Positions 53,093-62,256 of a DNA stretch of 64,000 bases are shown here, one piece after another. The DNA comes from Paenibacillus sp. A3 (lineage in GTDB: Bacteria > Bacillota > Bacilli > Paenibacillales > NBRC-103111). Made by a program: the position numbers and the translations under genes. The stretch is taken from NCBI RefSeq assembly GCF_001399685.1, contig NZ_JTHN01000006.1, positions 49,698-113,697 of the forward strand. The letters run 5' to 3'. The notes beneath the pieces are model-generated. The model did not search any database and was not told the DNA's origin. It was given only the letters and a program-made list of their open reading frames with translations. Positions within the stretch are counted from its first letter, which is position 1. Every line of letters starts with the position of its first letter.

Positions 53093-53905
53093 ATGCTGCG
53101 TAACAAATTGAAAATAAGTCATGCGTTCATATATATATTTGCATTGGTTTGGCTCGTTCCGCTCGTCTGGGTGACCAGCACGGCTTTTCGTCCGAAGCAG
53201 CTTGCGCTGCAGCCGGGCTTGTCCCTGGAGTTCACGTTGGACAACTTCACCCGCGTTTGGGCGGCTGCGCCGTTTGCGCAGTACTATGTCAATACGCTGC
53301 TGATCGTCGTCTGCGTGTTCGCCGTGCAGATGGTCACGGCGACGATGGCGGCGTTTGCTTTTGCCCGGGTCCGTTTTCGCGGCCAAAATCTCGTGTTTCT
53401 GCTGTTTTTGGTGCAGATTATGATTCCAGCGGACGTGCTGATCTTTCCGAACTATAACGTCCTGAAGGAATTGTCGCTGCTCGATACGAAGCTCGGCATT
53501 ATGCTGCCTTACTTCGCGTCGGCCTTCGGCATTTTCCTGCTGCGTCAGATGTTCAAGACGATCCCGCCGGAGCTGGACGAAGCCGCTGTCATGGAAGGCT
53601 GCTCCAAGTGGCAGGTGCTGTGGAAAATTTATTTTCCGCTGGCCCGCCCGTCCTACATCGCTTTCGGGCTGGTGTCCGTCAGCTACCATTGGAACAACTT
53701 TTTGTGGCCGCTCATCATTACCAATTCCGTCGAAAACCGGCCGCTTACGGTAGGGCTCGCCATTTTCGCCCAATCGTTCGAGACCGGCGCGCAGTGGACG
53801 GAAGTGAGCGCCGCAACGCTGATGGTCATCGCTCCGCTGCTGGCCGGGTTTCTGCTTTTCCAACGCCAGTTTATGAACAGCTTTATTCAGTCGGGGATCA
53901 AGTAG
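53093..53905 (+). CDS. UgpE-like ABC permease (importer 3)
   Basis: 270-residue permease with six membrane segments and the EAA-type loop L-D-E-A-A-V-M-E-G-C-S-K-W-Q-V-L, where the usual D-G is E-G. The C-terminus ends F-I-Q-S-G-I-K as in sugar permeases. Ribosome site AAGAAGG. Confidence 0.9.
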   Translation: MLRNKLKISHAFIYIFALVWLVPLVWVTSTAFRPKQLALQPGLSLEFTLDNFTRVWAAAPFAQYYVNTLLIVVCVFAVQMVTATMAAFAFARVRFRGQNLVFLLFLVQIMIPADVLIFPNYNVLKELSLLDTKLGIMLPYFASAFGIFLLRQMFKTIPPELDEAAVMEGCSKWQVLWKIYFPLARPSYIAFGLVSVSYHWNNFLWPLIITNSVENRPLTVGLAIFAQSFETGAQWTEVSAATLMVIAPLLAGFLLFQRQFMNSFIQSGIK

Positions 53906-53933
53906 ACACACGAAGATGAGGGGGATGGAAGCT

Positions 53934-54767
53934 ATGGAAGCGCTGCGTCAATGCGCCGTTTCGACTTATGCGCTGCTGGAGGAGTCTTTGGAGGCGGCGG
54001 TCGTTCGTTTGATCCGGGACGGGTGGAAGGAAATCGAGATCATGGGCGAAGGACCGCACATCGAGCTGCTGGAATGGCCCGAGGAGAAGCTTGACTGGCT
54101 TCGGCAGCTAGGGAAGGAGCATGGCGTTCGCTGGACGGTCCATGCTCCGATCACAGGTTTGAACCCGGTTGCGTACGAGGCGGAAGCGAGAAAAGTCTCG
54201 ATGGAGCTCCTGTTAACGACACTTCGGATTGCGGAGCGCCTGGAATGCGCTTATGTCGTGCTGCATCCCGGAGAAGCGGACGAAGCGGATGGGCTGGAGG
54301 CCGATTCCGGGCTGGAAGTGGAGCTTGCGGAGCGGGTAGCCGAATTTGTCCGGGAAGCGCTGCGCGCAACAGCCGGTTCGGGCGTCGTGATCGGGCTGGA
54401 AAACGTGCCGCCGTATCCGAACCTGCTAGGCACGGACGTGGCATTTCTTGAGCGGATCGTCCGTTCGGTCGATTCGCCGCGTCTGCGGATCGTTTTCGAT
54501 GCGGGACACGCCCATTTGATCGGCACGGGACTCTGCCTGCTGTCGCTCAAGCGCGTCATGCCTTACGTGGTCGGGCTGCATTTGAGCGACAACGGAGGCG
54601 TGCGCGACGATCACTGGGCGTTCGGCGCGGGCTCGGTTCCGCTCGATGCCGTGACGGTGCTGGCGCAGGATCACGGCTTCGCCGGCTCCTGGGTGCTGGA
54701 GCTGCGCAGCGTGCCGGACGCGGTCGCCTCGGCGGAAGCGCTGGCCCGGATGCGGCGTTCTCTATGA
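53934..54767 (+). CDS. Sugar-phosphate isomerase/epimerase-type TIM barrel
   Basis: 277-residue AP-endonuclease-2-like TIM barrel. The metal-site residues are visible: H in V-L-H-P-G, E in I-G-L-E-N-V, D and H in F-D-A-G-H, H in G-L-H-L-S-D-N and a final E in V-L-E-L. ATG 53934 is preferred because GAGGGGG lies 9 nt upstream; ATG 53916 and 53925 have no proper site. In Escherichia coli the ugp operon ends with a glycerophosphodiesterase, ugpQ; this metal enzyme takes that position and could hydrolyse or isomerise the imported ligand. Confidence 0.82.
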   Translation: MEALRQCAVSTYALLEESLEAAVVRLIRDGWKEIEIMGEGPHIELLEWPEEKLDWLRQLGKEHGVRWTVHAPITGLNPVAYEAEARKVSMELLLTTLRIAERLECAYVVLHPGEADEADGLEADSGLEVELAERVAEFVREALRATAGSGVVIGLENVPPYPNLLGTDVAFLERIVRSVDSPRLRIVFDAGHAHLIGTGLCLLSLKRVMPYVVGLHLSDNGGVRDDHWAFGAGSVPLDAVTVLAQDHGFAGSWVLELRSVPDAVASAEALARMRRSL

Positions 54768-54802
54768 ACCGGTCTGCGTCAGGCGGAGTAAGAGTGGGGC
54801 AG

Positions 54803-54859
54803 ACGAGGGCTGCTTGAAATACGACCGTCACCCGGCAACGGTTCAAGCAGGCTCTCGTT
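54803..54859. terminator. Bidirectional terminator hairpin
   Basis: ACGAGGGCTGCTTGAA (from 54803) pairs with TTCAAGCAGGCTCTCGT (to 54858) with one bulge, between convergent genes. Confidence 0.8.
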
Positions 54860-54866
54860 TCGCCGT

Positions 54867-56186
54867 TTACCTCACATCCAACACCTTTAGCGCCACGGAT
54901 GCATAGTTCGATACATCCTCCGGCACAACGGCTTCGAACGGTTGCAGGGAGCCGTTCCCCGGATAGGATGCATCAAATGCCAATTCCAGCGGAGCTCTGG
55001 CTATCGTTTTACCGTCCGCGTTCAGGAACGACAGCTCCGCCTTCACACGACGCTCCCCGGCAAGCTTGAAGGTATATTGACCGGTCAAGATGCTGAACTC
55101 GCCATCCCGCCTCACTTGAATCGAGCCTAAGCGAAGCTCCGGATGTGCAGCATCTGCGATGGCCATCGGGTCGTCCGGTTGAATCTTGCTTACGGGTTGA
55201 TCATTGAACATCCCGACTTGAACGGTGGCATACGCAAACGTCTGGATGTTCCGGTCCACCGTCAGCTCGACCGGTGTTGCTTCCCCGCCTTTAAGTCGAA
55301 CTGCCGCTCCTGAGGAGGCACCGATTCGTTCGCCCTTTTCGTTGTAGAACAAGACGGTGAACCTGACCGGGATCGTCTCTCCTGTATCCCGCCACTTCGG
55401 CCCGAGCTGCACCGAGGCCCGAAATCGCGTCTGATTCCCGTCGAAATAATAAAATCGCAGGCCAGCCTCCATGCGATGATCTGCATCCGCCGCATCCAGT
55501 TCATGAAGCCGGAACCAAACCGGCCCCAGCCACGAATCGGCCCGGTACCAATCGCGCCAAACCGCAGTAACCTGCATCAGCTGAGGATTCACGCTTGCTC
55601 CGGTAACATATTCGTACGGAAAACGAAACAATTTCGTTGGCGCCGTCAGTTGAACATCCGTCTGAACTAACTTTACGCCAACCGCCGCCCAGCTTGGCGC
55701 GATCCAGCCTTCTCCTTCGGCAGTTGCGATCTTGTAACGTTTATCCCAACTGGCAATCGCTTTGACGGTTTGTTTGCCGATCTTCCCCTTAGGCGATAAT
55801 AACCCGGGATCGTTGTACAAAGTTTCTTCATAGGATAGCTCGATGTACGTGTCAACCGGCTCTTCGTTTCCTCTCAGTGCGTTGTCGGGAACGATCCATG
55901 CATTGCCCATCCAGGTGGAAATCAAATATCTGGGTACCCGATATCCTTCCCCATGTCCTCTTCTTATGCTTGACGTTTGCAGCACACGAACTTTCTGGGG
56001 CGCGATCATTCCGACTTGTTGATAACGGTCGTCATAGAGCTCCGTCGGCTCGAACAGCGTTAACGTTTCGGCTGATTCCGGCAGATTCTGAGAGTCGCCG
56101 GCTAGAGCGGATGGTGCCGACGGTTGGACTGCCAGCGCACCTTCCAACAGTCCGAGGATTAGTAACATCCCGGCTTTTTTTCGCAT
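54867..56186 (-). CDS. Secreted protein with SH3-like repeats, unknown function
   Basis: 439-residue exported protein. Start ATG at 56184-56186 (minus) with GAGGAAGTG upstream gives a signal peptide M-R-K-K-A-G-M-L-L-I-L-G-L-L with a likely cleavage after A-L-A-G. Three similar modules follow, each starting with a leading strand and closing with a W-I-x-P or W-F motif: L-F-E-P-T-E-L-Y-D-D to W-I-V-P-D; Y-N-D-P-G-L-L to G-W-I-A-P-S; T-K-L-F-R-F-P to P-V-W-F-R. These look like SH3-type cell-wall binding folds. The C-terminal half is beta-rich. Monocistronic; role unknown. Confidence 0.75.
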   Translation of the reverse strand: MRKKAGMLLILGLLEGALAVQPSAPSALAGDSQNLPESAETLTLFEPTELYDDRYQQVGMIAPQKVRVLQTSSIRRGHGEGYRVPRYLISTWMGNAWIVPDNALRGNEEPVDTYIELSYEETLYNDPGLLSPKGKIGKQTVKAIASWDKRYKIATAEGEGWIAPSWAAVGVKLVQTDVQLTAPTKLFRFPYEYVTGASVNPQLMQVTAVWRDWYRADSWLGPVWFRLHELDAADADHRMEAGLRFYYFDGNQTRFRASVQLGPKWRDTGETIPVRFTVLFYNEKGERIGASSGAAVRLKGGEATPVELTVDRNIQTFAYATVQVGMFNDQPVSKIQPDDPMAIADAAHPELRLGSIQVRRDGEFSILTGQYTFKLAGERRVKAELSFLNADGKTIARAPLELAFDASYPGNGSLQPFEAVVPEDVSNYASVALKVLDVR

Positions 56187-56438
56187 ACGTTCACTTCCTC
56201 GTCTTTCGGTAGATATCGCCAATTAACCCTAATTTTACACATTGTATGAATTGATTAAAAGCAGGCGTTCTGTTATATGTTTTTCGAACAAGGGTCCAGG
56301 AAATGTCACGTGCCAAGTAATGGGGAAAATGTACAACGTGAAATAAAAGGAGCAAGGAGTTAGTCAAGAGGCGATTACCTCGCTTTTTTGCTTTAGAAGT
56401 GGCTAGTAGTGCTGATAAAAATCGGGTCTATAAGTTTG

Positions 56439-56657
56439 TTACTTTATTAGAAATACATAAGCCAGTCCAATACAAACAAATATCAAGAAAACACCCGATA
56501 CCCTCATTAGCAGTAAATCGGCATCGCTCGGCTTCCTTACTTTTTTCGAAATAAATTCCCTTTTCCATGTCGCTGCTGGTTTAATAATTGCAAGAATAGC
56601 GTAAGAAAGCATTAATAATAAAAGTAGTATGATCAGTGCTTTTTCCAACTTGCTCAT
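56439..56657 (-). CDS. Small two-helix membrane protein (DUF6199-like)
   Basis: 72 residues with hydrophobic helices at about 7-26 and 51-71. The middle is polar: K-P-A-A-T-W-K-R-E-F-I-S-K-K-V-R-K-P-S-D-A-D. The layout recalls DUF6199 membrane proteins, which carry a P-x-x-x-W motif after the first helix. GGGAGATGAG precedes the ATG on the minus strand. Its AT content is higher than that of its neighbours, fitting recent acquisition or weak selection. Confidence 0.65.
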   Translation of the reverse strand: MSKLEKALIILLLLLMLSYAILAIIKPAATWKREFISKKVRKPSDADLLLMRVSGVFLIFVCIGLAYVFLIK

Positions 56658-57250
56658 CTCCCTATTTTCTAAAATAGATTCCCAACTTTACCGTTGAAAA
56701 ATCGTTCCCATTATGCTCTTGTCGCTGACTTTTCACAGTTAAATCTTTCTATAAGCCTTTTAATACTATATTTCGGAAATAAAAAAATCTAATTAATGTA
56801 AATTTCGATACAGTTTTGTTTGCTCCCTTTTGTGGCCCTACTATGCTACTGCAAATCCAAACGATTGTGCAAAAAAATCGGTTAATCTGCTAAAGATTTT
56901 GCTCCGTCTTCCACGCTATGATTATCGATAAACCCTGCATTTACCTGCATCGTCAAGGAGGGGAGACAAAGGGAACATATGCGGCTGGCCTATGCGAAAA
57001 AACGATTGTGTAACGAAGTCTTACACCGCTACCGAAATTCGTTGGAAAAGAAGGAGAAACGACCCCTTTCACTTTCTGCGAACGAAACACCGTCTTCTGT
57101 CAGAACCGTCTAGTGAGCCACAATGTATTTTCTTACCCCGCCGATCCTCGTTTAATTTATTTTTTTTCAATCCCAACCCAAAATCATGCAGACGGCCCGC
57201 AGCCTGCCTGCCGACAGGAGCCTGGCCGTAACTAGAGGAGGATATGAACG
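56658..57250. other. AT-rich intergenic region with one possible short ORF
   Basis: No recognised gene. 56979-57113 (+) could encode 44 residues (M-R-L-A-Y-A-K-K-R-L-C-N) rich in Lys and Arg, with AAGGAGGGG 16-25 nt upstream and AAAGGG 5 nt upstream, but there is no family resemblance. The promoter of the beta-helix gene must lie here. Confidence refers to the absence of a clear gene. Confidence 0.5.
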
Positions 57251-59556
57251 ATGTCCGAATTCAAGCCCGCCGAGTCCGAGTCCGTATCCGTATCTGTACC
57301 GCAAGAGACATCCTTTCCGCCCGAGCCGAAGCGGTTCAGCCGCCGTTCGGTCATCGCCACGCTCGGCATGGCCGGCGTGGCCGCCGCAGGCGGACTGCTG
57401 ACCGGTGGCGGACTGAGGTCCGCTTACGCCGGGGAATCGCAGACCGTGACCGACATTGTATACGGAAGCCGGGTCAACCATCCGAGAGATCTGATGAACA
57501 TGGATTTCTGTACACCTTCCAGTATAGCGGCGTTACGGGCGGCCAAAGATGCGAACGACGGATTTTTATACTATGTGAGGGATCAGGGGCAGGAAGGGTT
57601 CTTTTACTATGATCCGAGCGACAGCACGACGGCGGACAATACGGGGCTCGTGCTCGTTTCGACGGTGAGCGGGTACCGGTTTAAGCGGATTGTGGACCGG
57701 GATGAGGTTAGCGTGAAATGGTTTGGGGCCAAAGGGGACGGCGCAGCGGACGAATGGCGGCCATTCAAGCGGCGATCGACGCGGTCTCGGCTCTGGGGGG
57801 CGGCACCGTCTATTTTCCGGTCGGCACGTACATCGTATCGCCGCTTCTCCAGACGAAACGCATCATTCTGAAAAGCAACGTATATTTGCGTGGCGAGGGA
57901 AGCAACTCCGTGATTAAGGTGAAGAACGATGCGGGCGATTACTGGACGATTTTCGGCGGCTTTCAAGGCTCGCCCAAAGTGTCGAACGTCCGCATCAGCC
58001 ATCTGCGGATCGACCAGAACGTCTTGAACAATACAACATGCAGCATTGATCCCGGCCGGGATACGAACGGAACGAAGGATTTTTACTGGCGGCAGTTTTG
58101 CATCGCGCTGTTCGACTTCGACAATATTACGATCGAGCATGTCCAGTTCGCTCCGATCTGCGGTGTCACTACGATCACGCTCAATAACCCGGCCTGTAAA
58201 AACGTCCGGATCTTGAACTGCTCCTTCGAATTCATGGAAACGCATGCGGGCCAAAGCGTCGTGTCGGGAAACATTACGGACGGCTATTTTACAGGCATTC
58301 ACATACAGTCCAGTGAAATCGCAAACGACCCCGAGCTCCGAAAAACACTGGATTTCAGCGATATGACGATTTCGGGGAATACGTTCAGCAACGCTTGCCT
58401 CGCTGTTCAGCTGTGGCCACGCAAGGAGTTTCCGGTTAAGAACGTGTCGGTCACAGGCAATACGATCAGCATCAACAACAAGCACCACAATTTCTCCATG
58501 ATGCTGGGCATCGGCTCGTTTCCGGGAGTGCTGCCGGACTCTGGCGGCTACGACAATATAACGATCAGCGGCAATACGATCCAGTTTCAGGAAGAGTTCG
58601 TCAGACGCAATCCGAACGACCCGAACGAGGCCGGGGTTTCCATCCTCGAAGACCGGGCATTCGGGATCGGTTTCGTGCGGCCGGTCGAAGCGAGCAACAT
58701 CGTCATCAGCGGCAACGTGATCAAAAATTGCCCGTTTACCGGCATCCGCATTGGCAATCCGGAGAAGCTGGGCAAAGTAACCGGGGTGCAGATCAGCGAC
58801 AACCTGATCATTAACGCCGGCCATTACCCGGCGGCGAACGAAAAGTACAAGTCCGCCATTTTGCTCCAATCCGCGGTCAGTGACGCGTACATTACGGATA
58901 ATTACATCCGGGATACGTACGACACGGCCCGGGGACTCTATTCGATCCGAATTAACGAGGCGGACGGCACGTTCTCGAATATTCGCCTGAAAAACAACTG
59001 CATCGCCTCGAAGCAGGGCGGGCTGTGGCTCGACCTCGGTCCGGGCGTCCTTTTTGACGAGCGGGACGGCGCCGTTTCCAGATTTGTGCAAGCGTTTCCG
59101 CCGATCTCGGGCACGTTCGAGGCCGGCGCATTCGTCTACATGACCGATTCTGCCGTGGAACAGGGCCGGACGCCGGCCGGCTACAAGGTGACTTCGGGCG
59201 GAACGGCAGGGGCTTTGACCGGAGTTACGGCCTCGGGAAGCTCCGGATCGGCGGTGCTGAACGTGAATGACGCTTCTGCGCTTGCCGCAGGTCAATGGAT
59301 TCGCATCGGAAACGGCAGCCAGCGGCTGAGGATTGTCGCTATTTCCGGCAAGGTCCTGCGCGTCCACGAACCGGTCGCCTCCGGCCAGCCGGTCACCGGC
59401 GCGGTCAGCTTCGTCGCGCCTTCGTTCGAGCCGTTCGGCGCGATTGGCCGTATGTCCGCCATCGGCGATACGAGCGACTCCACCTTGGCGCAGCTTGAGT
59501 CGGAGGTGAACAAGCTGAAGCAGGCTTTACGCGATTACGGCGTGCTGTCTCTGTAA
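57251..59556 (+). pseudogene. Tat-exported right-handed beta-helix protein (pectate-lyase-like), one frameshift
   Basis: Two frames together make a protein of about 768 aa. Frame 1 (57251 to about 57756) begins after AGAGGAGG, carries a twin-arginine signal ([10 protein letters not shown] at 32-41) and ends in [13 protein letters not shown], the usual entry into a pectate-lyase-3 helix. Frame 2 continues [21 protein letters not shown] and runs through about 12 helix turns (I-S-G-N-T-I type repeats) to 59556. One missing base around 57751-57756 explains the break. A C-terminal beta domain and a coiled coil end the protein. It may be a true pseudogene or a sequencing error. Confidence 0.8.
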
Positions 59557-59636
59557 TAATCCCGCCACGGACGAAAATGCAAAATTTTCGTACCAACCTA
59601 CAAACCGAAGTACAAAAAGTGCGGCGAAACGGGCAA

Positions 59637-59655
59637 AGCTTTTGCCAAAAGCTTC
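59637..59655. promoter_or_regulatory. Perfect 8-bp inverted repeat upstream of amino-sugar operon
   Basis: AAGCTTTT-GCC-AAAAGCTT, 36 bp before the operon's first start codon. No T tract, so more likely an operator than a terminator. Confidence 0.4.
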
Positions 59656-59690
59656 GGTTATCATTAGCAGGGAAGAGACCAAGAAAGCGG

Positions 59691-60527
59691 GTGAAACCTT
59701 TGGAAATCGGTGTCATTAACATTTTGCGGAACGGCGGAGATTGCTTCGGGCATGTCAGCGACTTCGGCTTGTCGGTATGTCAGCTGATGTGCTGGGACCC
59801 GGAGCTGGCCACTGCGGAAGTGGCCGATCGCGTCGTAGAATGCGCGGCCCGGGCGGGCGTCCGCATCTGCGCGGTCTGGGGCTGGGTCGCCGGTCCAGGG
59901 AAGTGGAATTTTACCGAAGGTCCGGTTACTCTCGGCCTGATCCCCGAGGAATACCGCAGCGAGCGGGTTGCGACCCTCAAGCGTTGGGCGGACTTTGCCG
60001 AGCGGATCGGCGCCCCGGCGCTCATTACCCACTGCGGCTTCATTCCGGAAAATATGACCGACCCCGCTTATCCGGCGGTGGTGGAGGCGATTCGCGAAGT
60101 CGCCGCGTACTGCGAATCGAAGGGGCTCGGTTTCTGGTTCGAGACCGGCCAGGAAACGCCGGTCGTTCTGCTTCGGACGATCGAGCGGGTCGGGACGTCC
60201 AATCTCGGCATTAATTTGGATCCGGCCAATCTGATTTTGTACGGCAAAGGCAATCCGGTCGATGCGCTCGACGTCATCGGTCCTTATGTGCGCAACGTGC
60301 ATGTGAAGGACGGATTGTATCCGACCGATGGCGATCGTCTCGGCAAGGAAGTGCCCGCCGGAGAAGGAAAAGTGAACTTCCCTGTGCTGCTAGCCAGGCT
60401 GCGGGAGCTTGGCTACGACGGCGAGCTGATTATCGAACGGGAAATATCCGGCGACGAGCAGGCCCGGGATATACGGGCGACGATCGGGCGGCTGGAGCGG
60501 TGGAGGAGACGGGAGGAATTCGCATGA
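59691..60527 (+). CDS. Sugar phosphate isomerase/epimerase-type TIM barrel
   Basis: 278-residue xylose-isomerase-like barrel. Probable metal ligands: H in I-T-H-C-G-F, E in F-W-F-E-T-G-Q-E, D in I-N-L-D-P-A-N, H in N-V-H-V-K-D and E in I-I-E-R-E. GTG 59691 is chosen; TTG 59700 is equally possible and both ribosome sites are weak. The longer frame from 59577 crosses the inverted repeat. Its stop overlaps the next ATG (ATGA). Such proteins often form pairs with Gfo/Idh/MocA dehydrogenases, as here. Confidence 0.85.
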   Translation: MKPLEIGVINILRNGGDCFGHVSDFGLSVCQLMCWDPELATAEVADRVVECAARAGVRICAVWGWVAGPGKWNFTEGPVTLGLIPEEYRSERVATLKRWADFAERIGAPALITHCGFIPENMTDPAYPAVVEAIREVAAYCESKGLGFWFETGQETPVVLLRTIERVGTSNLGINLDPANLILYGKGNPVDALDVIGPYVRNVHVKDGLYPTDGDRLGKEVPAGEGKVNFPVLLARLRELGYDGELIIEREISGDEQARDIRATIGRLERWRRREEFA

Positions 60528-61474
60528 ACTTGTTCACGACGCTGAAGGGCTCCTTGATGGAAAGCTTTTTTCCGCAAGGGTGGGATTTGGAGAAAATGGA
60601 CGCCTGCTGCAGCCTGGGCCCCGAGCGGCTGCTGGCGCGTCGAAGCAACTGGCATGACCGGTTCGAGCCGGTCGCCTGCGAAGATTTGCAGGAATTTAAC
60701 GCGTTGATGGGCCATGAGATCGCCCTGGCGATCAAACAGGCGCGGGACCGCGGGGAGAAGCTTGCGATCATTTTCCCGGTAGGACCGATGGGAATGTACA
60801 AGTGGGCCGTCTACTTTCTCAAGGCTTGGGATGTGAGCGCTTCCCATGTTTACGGCTTCAATATGGACGAATGGAGCGACGCGGAAGGACGCACGCTGCC
60901 GCCGTCCGATCCGGGAGCGTTCCAATACGCGATGGAGCACAGCTTTTACAACCTGCTGGGCGAACGGACAGTGCCGAAGGCGCAGCGGCATTACGCAACG
61001 GCGGAAAGCTTGCCGAGATATGCTGAACGCATTGCCATGCTGAAGAAGGATGGCGCGAAGCTGCTGGTTATTTATGGAATCGGACGCGTCTGCCACATCG
61101 CCTTCTGGGAGCCGCAATATGCCGGGGAATACGCGGACGAAGCGGCATGGCGGGCCGCCACGCACCGGATCGGGGCGAAGCTGCACCCGCTAACGATCGA
61201 GCAAAATGCGATAACGAGCTTCAAGAGCCGGACGACGCGCGTGCCATGCTATGCGAATACGATCGGGCCCGGGCTGTTCCTGCAGGCCGATTATGCGATA
61301 GGCGGCGCGGACGGCGCGCTCGGACGCGGGATGATGTGGCAGGCCATGTCGCTGGCCGTTACGCTTCAGCACGGCGCCGACCCCTGGATTCCGTCAACGT
61401 ATATGCCGACGCTGCCCGGCAAGCTGTTTTTCCTAAGCGAACTGGCCGGACCGCTTGAGCCGGAGCTGAACTAA
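60524..61474 (+). CDS. Divergent glucosamine-6-phosphate deaminase-like protein (NagB family)
   Basis: 316-residue NagB/RpiA/PGL-fold protein. Family marks: F-N-M-D-E-W-S-D, corresponding to the NagB D-E-Y/W loop, and [13 protein letters not shown], corresponding to G-x-G-x-D-G-H-I-A-F-N-E-P. The catalytic Asp of that motif is Val while His and Glu remain. The protein is also longer than NagB (about 240-266). ATG 60524 follows GGAGG and overlaps the upstream stop. It may isomerise or deaminate a different amino sugar, or act without the usual ring-opening step. Confidence 0.82.
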   Translation: MNLFTTLKGSLMESFFPQGWDLEKMDACCSLGPERLLARRSNWHDRFEPVACEDLQEFNALMGHEIALAIKQARDRGEKLAIIFPVGPMGMYKWAVYFLKAWDVSASHVYGFNMDEWSDAEGRTLPPSDPGAFQYAMEHSFYNLLGERTVPKAQRHYATAESLPRYAERIAMLKKDGAKLLVIYGIGRVCHIAFWEPQYAGEYADEAAWRAATHRIGAKLHPLTIEQNAITSFKSRTTRVPCYANTIGPGLFLQADYAIGGADGALGRGMMWQAMSLAVTLQHGADPWIPSTYMPTLPGKLFFLSELAGPLEPELN

Positions 61475-61488
61475 GGAGGAGGCGCTTC

Positions 61489-62193
61489 ATGATCGTACTT
61501 GCCATCGGCGCGCACCCCGACGACATCGAAATTTCGTGCGCGGGTACGCTTGCCAAGCTGAAGCAGGCAGGGCACGAGGTCGTGCTGTGCCACGTCTGCA
61601 AAGGGGATAAAGGGCATTACCACATCCCGCCGTCCGAGCTGACGGACATCCGTCGCAAAGAAGCGGAGGAAGCGGGAGGCGTCATCGGCAGCCGGGTACT
61701 GACGCTCGGCTTCGGCGACGGCGAAGTGATCGCCGACAATCAGGAGAACCGGATGAAGTTCATCGATCTGATTCGCGAGGTGCGCCCGGATCTCGTTATC
61801 ACGCACGCTCCGAACGATTATATGCCGGATCATATCGCCGTCAGCCACTTGGTGTTTTACGCGACATTTTTTGCCACGCTGCCGCATTTCGTCACGGACC
61901 GCCCGGCAACGGGCAAGGTGCCCGGACTGTACTACATGGACAACTTGTCCGGTCTCGGGTTCGAGCCGACGTTTTACGTCGATGTGACCGACCATTTTGC
62001 CACGAAGCTGGAAATGCTCAAGAAGCACCAGAGCCAACTTGTCTGGCTTAAGGAGCACGACGGGGTCGATATCGTCGATTTTGTGGATGCTCTCGGAAAG
62101 ACGAGAGGAATTCAAGCAGGCTGCGCTTACGCCGAAGGGTTCGTCCAGCAATTGGTCTGGACCCGCCCGAACGCCGTCCGCTTCCCGGTCTGA
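61489..62193 (+). CDS. PIG-L/LmbE-family N-deacetylase
   Basis: 234-residue zinc hydrolase. Metal motif A8-H-P-D-D12 and the later H in H-I-A-V-S-H are visible. Family members remove N-acetyl groups from GlcNAc conjugates (BshB, MshB, diacetylchitobiose deacetylases). AAGGAGGAGG precedes the ATG, 14 bp after the NagB-like gene. In this operon it would supply the free amino sugar to the NagB-like enzyme. Confidence 0.9.
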   Translation: MIVLAIGAHPDDIEISCAGTLAKLKQAGHEVVLCHVCKGDKGHYHIPPSELTDIRRKEAEEAGGVIGSRVLTLGFGDGEVIADNQENRMKFIDLIREVRPDLVITHAPNDYMPDHIAVSHLVFYATFFATLPHFVTDRPATGKVPGLYYMDNLSGLGFEPTFYVDVTDHFATKLEMLKKHQSQLVWLKEHDGVDIVDFVDALGKTRGIQAGCAYAEGFVQQLVWTRPNAVRFPV

Positions 62194-62256
62194 CGGGAGG
62201 ATGTCGCCGGCGGCACGGACGTGCCCTTATTTCACTGTGGAGGAGAGAGAAACCGG

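Noticed and set aside
52724..53911. 395-codon minus-strand ORF across the two importer 3 permeases
   Set aside because: Runs antisense to two intact membrane proteins and is extremely rich in Arg, His and Gln.
57751..57756. Programmed ribosomal frameshift in the beta-helix gene
   Set aside because: No slippery heptamer, stimulatory structure or internal ribosome-like site is evident; mutation or sequencing error is simpler.
57607..59367. 586-codon minus-strand ORF across the beta-helix gene
   Set aside because: Antisense to a clear beta-helix coding frame; no motif and no ribosome site.
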